Shown here: one piece after another, positions 1 through 8,187 of the stretch
How the letters are laid out: each line of letters begins with the position of its first letter
Numbering within the stretch: position 1 is the stretch's first letter
Source: Acidobacteriota bacterium
GTDB taxonomy: Bacteria > Acidobacteriota > Terriglobia > Acidiferrales > UBA7541
Direction: 5' to 3'
Assembly (NCBI GenBank): GCA_003224085.1
Contig: QHYK01000069.1
Location: forward strand, 1-52,808
Length of the DNA stretch: 52,808 nucleotides
Position numbers and translations under genes: made by a program
Notes under the pieces: generated by a model
Database searches by the model: none
What the model was told of the DNA's origin: nothing
What the model saw: only the letters and a program-made list of their open reading frames with translations

Positions 1-12
1 GAGAACGGCCAC

Positions 13-417
13 TCAGCCTCTCATTGCCCGGATAAGAGTTTCCGTTGGATTAGCCGGTTCTCTCGATGCAAGATCTGCGAGACTCTCTAACTCGCGCGGT
101 GTCCAAGGGATCTCCACGCGTGGGAGTGCGAGTTCAGGGGCGACGCGTTCAAGGCGCGGAAACATCAATTCCTTCCGCTCACCCGTTTCAGCTTCACTAA
201 AAATGCGGTGACCGCGCTTTCTTTCCCATACCGCCCAGCGGAACAACGCCACGGCATCAGAAAGAAAATCCGTGTTGCTAGTAAGTTGCAACTCTTGCTT
301 CAAACCGCGAACCATGCGGTCTTCAGCAGGAGCCAAATCAGCCTGAAACTTTGACTTGCGCGCAGTCCGTTCAGTTTGCGGCTGCTTCCTAATCTGCTTG
401 GTTTTTAACGCCATCAT
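13..417 (-). CDS. Hypothetical protein, possibly ribbon-helix-helix-like
   Basis: I do not recognise a named family. The 134-residue protein has a Lys/Arg-rich N-terminus (residues 1-25), then a stretch (about 33-70) that could fold as a short strand and two helices like ribbon-helix-helix DNA-binding proteins or antitoxins, and a C-terminal helix with 'TPRELESLADLA'. It starts with two ATG codons in a row; the sequence AAGAGGATAGTCC just upstream gives a ribosome binding site for either. Its 3' end lies 12 bases from the window edge, so a partner gene (for example a toxin) could lie outside the window. RHH assignment is inference only. Confidence 0.55.
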   Translation of the reverse strand: MMALKTKQIRKQPQTERTARKSKFQADLAPAEDRMVRGLKQELQLTSNTDFLSDAVALFRWAVWERKRGHRIFSEAETGERKELMFPRLERVAPELALPRVEIPWTPRELESLADLASREPANPTETLIRAMRG

Positions 418-539
418 TGGACTATCCTCTTATACTCCAAATCCACTCCTATACTACTACATATTGAATGTCGTTTCGAGTCCTGGCTGAGCCCGAGCCA
501 CCACACCTATATCCGCATCGACCGTGAGTAGCGGGCAAG

Positions 540-680
540 TACGAGGACGCCTCACGGCCCCCCTGAGAGAACGTGGCATGTCAACCTGCAATGGGTCGTG
601 CCGACGAGTACAGACCGTGCCAGAATTTCCGTAACTTCCCGTAAGTTTGGTTGCAATTAGTTTGTAACTGGCGTCCAAAA
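540..680. repeat. Left copy of a diverged direct repeat (partner 7423-7530), in a gene-free stretch
   Basis: The gap 418-736 holds no convincing gene. Bases 540-637 align with 7423-7530 in the same orientation: shared blocks include cgaggacgc, tcaacctg, tacagaccg and tgccagaatttccg in the same order and with similar spacing, roughly 70% identical by eye. A further match (aactggcgtccaaaa at 666-680 against 7793-7808) corresponds to the last codons of the tyrosine recombinase remnant on the right. I read this as a degraded copy of the recombinase 3' end and its downstream flank. The open frame over 457-729 on the minus strand is a by-product of this repeat, not a gene. Confidence 0.6.
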
Positions 681-736
681 CCCCTCGTTTTGGCCGTGGT
701 TTTGGGAGTCGAAGAACCGTAAGGGCCATTGAATCA

Positions 737-1543
737 TCAAACCTTCACTTCCCACTTACCACTGGCATCCGAGCCGTTCTTCACCGGCAATGGGCTCGAG
801 TTAGTGATGTGGACATTTGAGAAATACGCCTCCTCGCCTTGGTAACTCCACAGCGCGATGCCACCTCGCAAATCTCGGCCCATTAAGCCCTCCACCACGA
901 GGCTCGGATTTTCAGATCCGTTCAGATAGAGTTTGGCGGAGCGGCCCTTTACCTCGATTCTGACTTTAGTCCAGGTCTCTGGTTGCAAGTCCGCATAAGC
1001 CTCGTAGACCCAAGGCCACTCCCGGCGCAGTTTGTACCAGCCGAAGTCCGGCTCGGAGGTGTATTGCACCGAATGATTTCGCATCGCCTGGTCATCTGAG
1101 CGTGAGTTCCCGGGTCGCAGGTAGAACAGTTCGTAGCGCGATGCGTCCGGTCGCGCCCTGAAGGCGATGCCGACAAAGCCGGGCATTCGCATCCCCGGCG
1201 GCGTGGTAATCTTCAAAACAATGTCGGCTTCGATTGCGCCATCCTGAAAATCCGTGCCCCACAAGAGCGCGAAGCCGTCCTTTTCCGTGTCTTTTGTGAA
1301 GCGCACAGCTTTACGCCCCTTGTATTCGATCGCTTCGGCCTTTTCGTTAAGCAGGACCAGATTCTTGGTGTCGCTCAGCGCAAACGTTTGAGCGATAGAC
1401 GTAGTCTGACCGAAGGTGGCCCAGGCCAGTAAGATCCCGAAAACCTCTAGAGTTCTGCCTCCTAGCTGTGTGACTCGAGATCGCTTGCCGATCCCGTCGC
1501 GACGGAACAAAGTCTTCAATCGGAGCCACCCTCGCCGAGCCAT
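737..1543 (-). CDS. Secreted concanavalin A-like lectin/glucanase-fold protein
   Basis: This 268-residue protein has an N-terminal hydrophobic segment (about residues 29-52, ending near 'SIAQ'), then a beta-rich domain resembling DUF1080/LamG concanavalin A-like folds: 'GFALLWGTDFQDGAIEADI', 'VGIAFRARPDASRYELFYLR', 'WTKVRIEVKGRSAKLYLNG' and 'GGIALWSYQGEEAYFSNVHI' are typical of that fold. A sugar-binding or glycan-degrading role is plausible; no catalytic residues can be assigned. It is the last gene of the padR-ADOP-ADOP operon (22 bases after the preceding stop). Oddly, its first ~20 residues (ARRGWLRLKTLFRRDGIGKR) match the start of the two ADOP permeases, at DNA as well as protein level, so its signal peptide sits behind a borrowed permease N-terminus. 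Confidence 0.75.
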   Translation of the reverse strand: MARRGWLRLKTLFRRDGIGKRSRVTQLGGRTLEVFGILLAWATFGQTTSIAQTFALSDTKNLVLLNEKAEAIEYKGRKAVRFTKDTEKDGFALLWGTDFQDGAIEADIVLKITTPPGMRMPGFVGIAFRARPDASRYELFYLRPGNSRSDDQAMRNHSVQYTSEPDFGWYKLRREWPWVYEAYADLQPETWTKVRIEVKGRSAKLYLNGSENPSLVVEGLMGRDLRGGIALWSYQGEEAYFSNVHITNSSPLPVKNGSDASGKWEVKV

Positions 1544-1565
1544 ACGATGACATCACCTCTATTTC

Positions 1566-4205
1566 TTACTCGCTACGGAGCGCTTGCATCGGATCAAGGC
1601 GGGATGCGCGCCAGGCAGGCAGTAGACATGCAATGCAGGCCACGCTCAGCAGAATGACTGCGACGGCGCCGAAGACACCGGCGTCCAAGGGTCGGACACC
1701 GTAGAGCAAGCTGCGAACCGTTTCCGCGACAGCCGCTCCTCCGGCCAGCCCCAAAACCAGGCCCACGCTCGCGGGGCGGAGTCCATCCGACAGCATCAGC
1801 TTCAGCACCTCCCTGCGTTGGGCGCCAAGAGCGATGCGGATCCCTATTTCCGTGGTGCGCTGGGTGACGATGTAGGAGAGCACTCCGAACAAACCTCCTG
1901 CGGCCAGTGTCAACGACAAAACCGCGAATGCGAGTAGCAGGGTCGCATCGAAATTGGCGTCCAACGTAGATTTTCCAATCATCTGATCTATGGTCAGGAC
2001 GTCGGAAACCGGCAGGTCCGGATCAAGCTGTTGAACGAATTGCTGAATGGGCAAAGCCAACGAGGTCACGTCCTGGCTGGAACGAACTGCGAGCGTCGCA
2101 AAGTTAGGGTAAAGCATGGGGAAATACATCAGCGGCTCAGGAGGCTTGGTGATCAGGAAGCGCGTGTCGCCTACGACGCCAATAATCTCGTAAGGTTTCT
2201 GATCGAAGGTAATCAGGTGCTTGCCGATCGGATCCTCGTCAGGGAAATAACGCCGCGCGAACGACTCGTTGATGATGGCTTTCTTATAGTGGTCCAGAGA
2301 TTGATATTCGTCGAAGGTCCTACCACGCCGCAACGCAATGCCAAGAGCTGCAAAATATCCTGGATCGACGAAGCGCACGATGGAATCCAGTCCCTGGCCC
2401 GGCGGGAGTGGCGGATGCTCGGCGATTCTGAAACCATTGTCCCAACTGCGGCCTTGGCCGGGAACAAAGTCACCCAGGGTGACGGCCTGAACACCAGGCA
2501 GAGAACGCGCGCGCTGCAGCAGCGGGTTCCAAAAATTGGCGCGTTGCGCCGGCTGGCTATATTCCGCTTGGGGAAGCGCGAAGCCCATCGTGAGCACGTT
2601 GTTGGTGATGCAGCCGAGATCGAACGCGCGTAAGCGTGCGTAGCTCTTTATCAACAAACCTGCCCCGATGAGCAGGACAACGGTAAGCGCCACTTCCAGG
2701 GAAAGCAGCCATTTGCGGAGTTGAACCCGGCCAGGTCCGCCACTGTGCGAGCGTGACGATTCCTGGAGCGAAGTGAGAATCTGATCGCTTTTTATCGAAA
2801 ACGCCGAGATCGTTCCGGCAAACAACGCACAAAGGAAAATCAGGCCGGCGGCAAAGCCGAAAACCATACCGTCCATCTGAATCGCTTCAATGCGGGCCGT
2901 ATCCTGGCGCGTGGCAACGAACCACTGAATCACCGCGCGGGCTATCGGAAGGCTGGCTGCGCCGCCTGCGGCCGATAAAAGAAAACTTTCGGTCAGGTGT
3001 TCGCGAAACAGACACCAACGGCTGCCGCCGAGCGCCGTGCGAATGGCAAGTTCTTTCCGCCTGGCAGTCCCTCGTGCGACCAAGAGGCTTGCGACATTCA
3101 AGCAGGCAATCAAAAGAAGGCAGGCGGTCGCGGCAAGCAGCACGTAGAGAGGCGTGGTGATGTCACCCACAACGTCATCTAAAAGAGAACGGCTGTTGGC
3201 GGCTGCACTTACGAATGGATTGTCCAGGTGTTGTTCGTGCAGCCGATGGTTGATGATCGAAAGCTCTTCTGTTGCCTGTGCTTTCGTTACACCAGGGTTC
3301 AAACGTCCGATTACCACGAACTGGTGAGAATCCAGTTGCTGCCATCTTTGAGGAGACAGTTCGTGGAAGATCGGTGTCCACAATTGGATGGAATGCTCCG
3401 GGTAAGCGAACCATGACGGCATCACCCCAACCACGGTATAGGGCTTGGCATCCAGATGGATTGTTTGATTCAGGATTGCGGGATCGCCTCCGAAGCGTCG
3501 CTTCCACAGTCCCCAACTCAAGATTACTGTCGCATTGGCGGAGGACTGGTCCTCTGCTCGCGTAAAGCTTCGGCCAACAGCCGGCTCTACCCCAAGTGTC
3601 GGAAACAAATTCCAGGAGCATTCCGTACCCCGCACTCTTTCGGGAAGCTGTCCACCTGCTCCGGACAGGTTGTAGTCCTCCATGCCATTGACAATCGCCA
3701 GATCGGAAAAGCTATGGCTTTGCTTCTTCCATTCCGTGAACACTCCCCCGGCAACCACGTTGTAGGTAAACGGAGAGTCGGAAAACCGTTCATATAACCC
3801 GACGAGGCGTTCGGGGTCCCTAAAAGGCAGCGGCTTCAGCAAAACCGACCGTACGACGGTAAACAGCGAAACATTTGCACCGATGCCGATGGCAATAATC
3901 ACGACCGCGATCAGCGCAAAGCCTGGAGTGCGAACCAGAGCCCGCGCGCTCTGGCGGAGATTCTGACCGAATTGTTCCAGCCAAATCCAGCCCCACGTGT
4001 CCCGCGTCTCTTCCTTGAGCACCGTAGGGTTGCCGAAAGTTCGCATCGCAGCATAGCGCGCCTCTTCGCGGCTCATGCCCGCGGCGATGTTCTCGGCAAT
4101 CTGTTGTTCGAGATGAAATTGAATCTCATCGTTCAATCGCTGACCGACTCGATTGCGACGAAACAAAGTTTCCAACCGAAGCAACAATCGCCGAGCCCAA
4201 ACCAT
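1566..4205 (-). CDS. ADOP-family ABC transporter permease (MacB/FtsX-like)
   Basis: An 879-residue inner-membrane protein with the ADOP plan: an N-terminal soluble permease-prefix domain (about 1-75, with 'EIQFHLEQQIAENIAAGMSREEARYAA'), a first transmembrane helix near 93-115, a large MacB-type periplasmic domain, three helices around 355-480, then a second MacB_PCD plus FtsX module ending 'PAWRASRLDPMQALRSE'. No ATPase domain is encoded, so it is an orphan permease in the family sense; substrate unknown. It follows its paralogue at 4235-6946 with 29 bases between them, and both starts share the same leader pattern GGAGTGAnnTGTCATG, which points to tandem duplication. Family assignment is strong; function is not known. 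Confidence 0.92.
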   Translation of the reverse strand: MVWARRLLLRLETLFRRNRVGQRLNDEIQFHLEQQIAENIAAGMSREEARYAAMRTFGNPTVLKEETRDTWGWIWLEQFGQNLRQSARALVRTPGFALIAVVIIAIGIGANVSLFTVVRSVLLKPLPFRDPERLVGLYERFSDSPFTYNVVAGGVFTEWKKQSHSFSDLAIVNGMEDYNLSGAGGQLPERVRGTECSWNLFPTLGVEPAVGRSFTRAEDQSSANATVILSWGLWKRRFGGDPAILNQTIHLDAKPYTVVGVMPSWFAYPEHSIQLWTPIFHELSPQRWQQLDSHQFVVIGRLNPGVTKAQATEELSIINHRLHEQHLDNPFVSAAANSRSLLDDVVGDITTPLYVLLAATACLLLIACLNVASLLVARGTARRKELAIRTALGGSRWCLFREHLTESFLLSAAGGAASLPIARAVIQWFVATRQDTARIEAIQMDGMVFGFAAGLIFLCALFAGTISAFSIKSDQILTSLQESSRSHSGGPGRVQLRKWLLSLEVALTVVLLIGAGLLIKSYARLRAFDLGCITNNVLTMGFALPQAEYSQPAQRANFWNPLLQRARSLPGVQAVTLGDFVPGQGRSWDNGFRIAEHPPLPPGQGLDSIVRFVDPGYFAALGIALRRGRTFDEYQSLDHYKKAIINESFARRYFPDEDPIGKHLITFDQKPYEIIGVVGDTRFLITKPPEPLMYFPMLYPNFATLAVRSSQDVTSLALPIQQFVQQLDPDLPVSDVLTIDQMIGKSTLDANFDATLLLAFAVLSLTLAAGGLFGVLSYIVTQRTTEIGIRIALGAQRREVLKLMLSDGLRPASVGLVLGLAGGAAVAETVRSLLYGVRPLDAGVFGAVAVILLSVACIACLLPAWRASRLDPMQALRSE

Positions 4206-4234
4206 GACAGTTCACTCCTGCATTTTTTCGTGAA

Positions 4235-6946
4235 TCATTCGTACCGCAAGGCAACCATCGGATCCACCTGTGACGCTCGCTGCGCTGGCAAAAAACTGGC
4301 AATCAACGCGACGGCAATTAACAACACACTTGCCCCAATAAGACTTAGCGGATCGTTCGGCTGCAGGCCAAAAAGCAGTGCGCCAGCTCCGCGAGCGGCA
4401 GCGAGGGCAAGTGCCACTCCCAGAACGGTGCCAAGTGCGAGCAAGACGACTGTTTGTCCCAAGACCATGGCAACGATGTTCCCTCTGCTTGCACCAAGGG
4501 CCATTCGAACGCCGATCTCATTTCGGCGGGTTACTACGATGTAGGAAATCGCGCCATAGAGTCCAATCATGGTGAGAAGCCCGGCCAAGGCACCGAAAAA
4601 GCCCGAGAGCAAAGCCATCATCCGTTCGCGCACAATTCGGTTCTCGATGTCTTTCCGAAACACTCGGAAATCCGACCTGATTTCCGGATTCACTTCATTG
4701 AGCTTTGTTCTCAGTGCGGGGAACACGATAGAAGGCGGTGACGAAGAGCGGAGGAAGACGGAAACCCGAGGGCCAAAAGCGGGAAACTGCGAGGCTGCAC
4801 CGAAACTCTCTGGCGGCGTCTCCTCCCGCAATCCCGCGTACTTTGTGTTCCTCACGACACCGACAATTTGGTATTCGGTCGAGGGATAGCCCGGTTCGAC
4901 CACCGATCGAAACGTTTTTCCAATCGGAATGGCACCGCCCAGATACTTTTGGGCAAACGCTTCGTTCACCATGGCGACATGAGGCGACACCTGGGTGTCG
5001 CGATCATTGAAATTGCGTCCTGCAAGCAGAGCGATTTGCATGGTCTCGAAGTAGCCCGGACTTACCCAGGTGAATTTTGACCATCCTTCGCGGCCATCGA
5101 TTTGTAAGCCGAGCGTCCAACTGCTTCCGTCCAACGGTACGTGCGTTGAGGTGCCTGCAGATTCCACCCCTGGGAGAGAGCGAATCTGCGTGAGCAAGTC
5201 TCGAATGACCGCTGGGTACTGCTCGGCATCGGCCAAGTGCATGGGTTCAAGGTTGATAAAGGCCAGCAAAATGTCCTTCTCTCGGAAGCCGGGATGAAAG
5301 GTGGTCAGGTTCCTGAAGCTGCGGACGAAGAGCAGCGCACCGACGAGCAACACTACCGAAACAGCAATTTGCGAGATAACCAGGACTCGCTGGAAGGAAA
5401 AGCGTTCGAGCCCGGTCGTAACGCTGCGGCTCCCCGACTTGAGCGCATCGCCGGGTTCAGCACGAGACCATCGAAACGCCGGCACAAGACCGAACACGAG
5501 GCAGGTCGTCACGGCAATGGAGGTGGTGAAAAAGAGCACACGCCAATCGAGCGCCAAGTCGAGTTCCAACACATTGCGCTCAGTGCTGAGGAGCCACAGG
5601 ATGCTCCGGCCGAATACTCTTGCCAAATACAGGCCTAGCAATGCGCCGCCTGACGCCAAGAGCAATCCCTCCGCGAGCAACTGGCGAACCAAGCGCCAGC
5701 GCGAGGCCCCGCACGCCAGCCGCACGGCCATCTCGCGTTCCCGCGTGCTTGCGCGCACCAGCATCAAGTTCGCAAGGTTCGCGCAGGCGATTAGGAGTAC
5801 GAGGCCGGTGATGCCCAAGAGCAGCAAGAGCGATGCGTCATAGGTCTTACGCAGATCACTCAAACCGTTCGCAGCCGGATAGGCAGCGAGGCGAGACGCT
5901 CGGTAGGTGTTCTGGGATTTCGTGCTGTACCCACTGGGCTCAGTCGCCTCAAAAAGACCGGGACTGATAGCGTCGAGTTGCAGCGAGGCCTGTTCGGTGG
6001 TCCAGCCCGGCTTGAGGCGCCCCATCACGGTCAGCCAGAACAAGTCGCGCCGGGCCAGAACCGAGGCGGCTGGCTGAAATGCAGTGACGGAACAAAACGG
6101 CTCAGCGACGTCGAAATTGTTTCCCACCTCAAGACCGAAAAAGTCGGGAGGCGTCACTCCGAGGACTTCGGCAGGATGTCCCTGTATCAGAAGCTTGCTC
6201 CCGATGGCTGAATCGCGGCCGCCAAACTCGCTCTGCCAAAATCCATAACTGATGACGACGCCCGAGATGCCGCAGTCTGGGCGGTCGTCTTCGTCCGTGA
6301 ACAAGCGGCCTCTGATGGGAGGCAAGCCCAGAACAGCGAAGGTGTTGCCAGTAAGCCAAAGAGCCCGAGCCCCCCTTTGCTGTGAACCTTCGCCAACAGC
6401 AACTTCATCGCCTCCTGACCAGGCAAAAACGCCGGAAAAGACCTCTTGGTGGGCGCGCAGCTGCTCGAAGAGCGGATAAGTGAGGCTAATTTCACGGTTG
6501 CTGATCCCAAACCCCTGATTTCCGCCCTTGATCTGCACCAGTGCTAGGGACTGAGGAGTCGAGACTGGCAAGCTGCGCAGGCGCACGGCATCGAGCAACT
6601 GAAAGATTGCTGTGTTTGCGCCGATTCCTAGTGCAAGGGTAAGAATTGCAGTTGCGGTGAAGCCTGCACTTTTCCGAAGCGTGCGGAATGCATAGCGCAG
6701 GTCCTGACCCATCTGTTCAAGGCGTAGCCAGCCCCACGTGTCCCGGGTCTCTTCCTTCAGTACGGTGGGGTTGCCGAAAGTTCGCAGCGCAGCATACCGA
6801 GCCTCTTCTCGACTCATGCCCGTGGCGATGTTCTCGGCGATTTGCTGTTCGAGATGAAACTGAATCTCAACATCCAACCGCTGAGCAATTCGGTTGCGGC
6901 GGAACAACGTCTGCAATCGGAGCCACAATCGCCGAGCCCACAACAT
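4235..6946 (-). CDS. ADOP-family ABC transporter permease (MacB/FtsX-like)
   Basis: A 903-residue paralogue of the downstream permease, with the same order: prefix domain (1-75), first helix near 93-115 ('TATAILTLALGIGANTAIFQ'), MacB periplasmic domain, a three-helix FtsX block near 375-495 ('LANLMLVRASTREREMAVRL'), a second periplasmic domain and a last FtsX block with 'YIVVTRRNEIGVRMALGASR' and the terminal 'SQVDPMVALRYE'. It begins 12 bases after padR stops, with ribosome binding site AGGAGTGAG. Tight linkage to PadR suggests a small-molecule-induced efflux or envelope function, which is inference. No motif shows the substrate. Confidence 0.92.
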   Translation of the reverse strand: MLWARRLWLRLQTLFRRNRIAQRLDVEIQFHLEQQIAENIATGMSREEARYAALRTFGNPTVLKEETRDTWGWLRLEQMGQDLRYAFRTLRKSAGFTATAILTLALGIGANTAIFQLLDAVRLRSLPVSTPQSLALVQIKGGNQGFGISNREISLTYPLFEQLRAHQEVFSGVFAWSGGDEVAVGEGSQQRGARALWLTGNTFAVLGLPPIRGRLFTDEDDRPDCGISGVVISYGFWQSEFGGRDSAIGSKLLIQGHPAEVLGVTPPDFFGLEVGNNFDVAEPFCSVTAFQPAASVLARRDLFWLTVMGRLKPGWTTEQASLQLDAISPGLFEATEPSGYSTKSQNTYRASRLAAYPAANGLSDLRKTYDASLLLLLGITGLVLLIACANLANLMLVRASTREREMAVRLACGASRWRLVRQLLAEGLLLASGGALLGLYLARVFGRSILWLLSTERNVLELDLALDWRVLFFTTSIAVTTCLVFGLVPAFRWSRAEPGDALKSGSRSVTTGLERFSFQRVLVISQIAVSVVLLVGALLFVRSFRNLTTFHPGFREKDILLAFINLEPMHLADAEQYPAVIRDLLTQIRSLPGVESAGTSTHVPLDGSSWTLGLQIDGREGWSKFTWVSPGYFETMQIALLAGRNFNDRDTQVSPHVAMVNEAFAQKYLGGAIPIGKTFRSVVEPGYPSTEYQIVGVVRNTKYAGLREETPPESFGAASQFPAFGPRVSVFLRSSSPPSIVFPALRTKLNEVNPEIRSDFRVFRKDIENRIVRERMMALLSGFFGALAGLLTMIGLYGAISYIVVTRRNEIGVRMALGASRGNIVAMVLGQTVVLLALGTVLGVALALAAARGAGALLFGLQPNDPLSLIGASVLLIAVALIASFLPAQRASQVDPMVALRYE

Positions 6947-6958
6947 GACAACTCACTC

Positions 6959-7288
6959 CTACGTCGTCTCTACCACTAGGTTGATTGCCGCTGACAGGCG
7001 GTTCCAATTCGCCGCTTCCTTTTCAAGCTGCGCGCGCCCCGCCGCCGTCAACGAGTAAAACTTGGCTTGCCTTCCTGTCTCTGTTTCTGCCCATTTGGCC
7101 TTGATCCAGGCTTTCTGTTCCAGCCGGTGCAAAGCTGGGTAGAGGGATCCTTGCTGAACCTGGAGCACCTCACCCGAGATTTGTTGAATGCGCTTGGCAA
7201 TCGCCCACCCATGTTTCGGTTCGAGCGAGACCGTTTTGAGGATCAGAAGGTCCAGAGTCCCCTGCACAAGATCGTTTGGCTTCGCCAT
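6959..7288 (-). CDS. PadR-family transcriptional regulator
   Basis: A 109-residue winged-helix protein of the PadR type: 'DLVQGTLDLLILKTVSLEPK' then 'HGWAIAKRIQQ', the recognition helix region 'QQGSLYPALHRLEQKAWI', and the wing 'TGRQAKFYSLTAAG'. PadR proteins of this short class usually repress the adjacent transport operon and their own gene. It is the first gene of the minus-strand operon with two ADOP permeases and the lectin-like protein. The start ATG lies only about 2 bases from the transcription start predicted from the upstream -35/-10 boxes, so its mRNA may be nearly leaderless. Confidence 0.93.
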   Translation of the reverse strand: MAKPNDLVQGTLDLLILKTVSLEPKHGWAIAKRIQQISGEVLQVQQGSLYPALHRLEQKAWIKAKWAETETGRQAKFYSLTAAGRAQLEKEAANWNRLSAAINLVVETT

Positions 7289-7296
7289 ACTATGGT

Positions 7297-7325
7297 TATC
7301 TACAATAGGTATTGTCGATTGTCAA
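7297..7325 (-). promoter_or_regulatory. padR-operon promoter with an operator palindrome between -35 and -10
   Basis: Read on the minus strand: a perfect TTGACA (7325-7320), a 17-base spacer, and TAGATA (7302-7297), followed at once by the padR start at 7288. The spacer contains the palindrome ACAATACCTATTGT (7315-7302; plus-strand ACAATAGGTATTGT). An operator inside the spacer fits steric autorepression by PadR. The -10 box matches the consensus at only three positions, so its placement is less certain than the -35 box. Confidence 0.55.
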
Positions 7326-7422
7326 GAGCATCCAGAATTCAAAAATTATTCGGTTGCGGAGACGTTTGCGGGCAAGATGCATCCCGTAATCCTGGCAACT
7401 CCCCTCGACCGGGTCCTAGAGC

Positions 7423-7530
7423 GAGGACGCTTCATCCATCTCGACGGACCCGCGGGGAGGACGCATCATCTCAACCTGGAGGAGATCTTGCCAGCCGGTA
7501 CAGACCGCCGTGCCAGAATTTCCGGAACCC
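7423..7530. repeat. Right copy of the diverged direct repeat (partner 540-637)
   Basis: Same orientation as the left copy and sharing the ordered blocks cgaggacgc, tcaacctg, tacagaccg and tgccagaatttccg. Here the repeat lies just before the tRNA-Met 3' half and the recombinase remnant, while on the left it directly adjoins a trace of the recombinase 3' end. The bases 7531-7683 between this repeat and the tRNA fragment hold nothing I recognise. Confidence 0.6.
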
Positions 7531-7683
7531 ACACAAATTAGAGGGCAAGTTTTCGCAAGTGTCCGTCTTTTGTCCGTGTTCTGGGTGCAAAAGCGAACCA
7601 AACGGAGCAACAGAAGCGAGCGATTCCTCTTTGTTTTCTTGCGTTCCGTTGCACGGCTTTGTACCACGTGTAGGCAGGAATTG

Positions 7684-7730
7684 CGCTCATAACCCGAAGG
7701 TCGTCAGTTCAAATCTGACCCCCGCAACCA
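7684..7730 (+). other. 3' half of a tRNA-Met gene, probable att site of a lost integrative element
   Basis: The segment has the tRNA-Met anticodon loop CTCATAA, the 3' strand of the anticodon stem (cccga), a variable loop, a perfect T-arm (GTCAG-TTCAAAT-CTGAC, 7704-7720), the acceptor 3' strand ccccgca and the terminal ACCA. The bases before it (aggaattgcg) do not pair with the anticodon stem and no D-arm or 5' acceptor strand exists, so this is not a working tRNA. A 3'-half tRNA duplicate next to a tyrosine recombinase is the usual mark of site-specific integration. Confidence 0.75.
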
Positions 7731-7744
7731 TTTCTAGCTGATTT

Positions 7745-7786
7745 GAAACGGCTTAGAGGATGCTCCCTCTGGGCCGTTTCGCTTTT
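7745..7786 (+). terminator. Intrinsic terminator following the tRNA-Met fragment
   Basis: An outer stem GAAACGGC (7745-7752) pairs perfectly with GCCGTTTC (7773-7780), and an inner stem agagg (7755-7759) pairs with cctct (7766-7770); the short T-run gctttt follows. It sits 15 bases after the CCA end, so it is likely the terminator of the original tRNA gene carried along with the attachment site. Confidence 0.6.
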
Positions 7787-7796
7787 CCGTTCCAAC

Positions 7797-8140
7797 TAGC
7801 GTCCAAAATTCCCCAAACTGCGTTGCCAAGTTGCGCCGCAATCCGCTTTCCGTCTTCGCTGATCACGTGCGTGTAGATCGTTTCCGACCGGCGACCCATC
7901 GGCGTGGCCGAGCCTCTGTTGACGCAATTTCTGCGATGCTCCGAAACTGCTCATCAGAGTTGCGTTCGCGTGACGGAAGGCGTGAAAGCCATCGACGCGT
8001 GTCACCTGGATACCGAGAGCCCGAAGCAATGGCCTGAACTTTCGTTTGAGCAACAAGTTCTGGTCCCACGGCGTTCCGTTGCGAGTGGCGAAGAGCGGGC
8101 GATTGCGCACGTCTTCCAGGAAAGCAAAGCTGGATCGCCC
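7797..8140 (-). pseudogene. Frameshifted C-terminal remnant of a tyrosine recombinase (phage-type integrase)
   Basis: One minus-strand frame (from about 8128 to 7890) encodes 'RPLFATRNGTPWDQNLLLKR', then the box-II motif 'FHAFRHANATLM' and 'QQRLGHAD'. Near 7888 the frame breaks. The next frame continues with 'SETIYTHVISEDGKRIAAQL' and ends 'WGILDAS', carrying the catalytic Tyr in 'IYTH'. The N-terminal SAM-like domain and the first catalytic Arg region are absent. It lies between the yceH-type gene and the tRNA-Met half-site, the expected position for the integrase of an element inserted there. It is non-functional as read; a single-base sequencing error would not restore the missing N-terminus. 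Confidence 0.8.
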
Positions 8141-8187
8141 AGAGTGTCCTCACGAACGCACGAGTAAGAGTGTGCCTCCCGTCCTGC

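Noticed and set aside
457-729. A 90-codon minus-strand frame before the lectin-like gene
   Set aside because: It is explained by the diverged repeat shared with 7423-7530 and a trace of an integrase end; no coding signature of its own.
7684-7730. A functional tRNA-Met gene
   Set aside because: Only the 3' half is present; the 5' acceptor strand, D-arm and 5' anticodon stem are missing.
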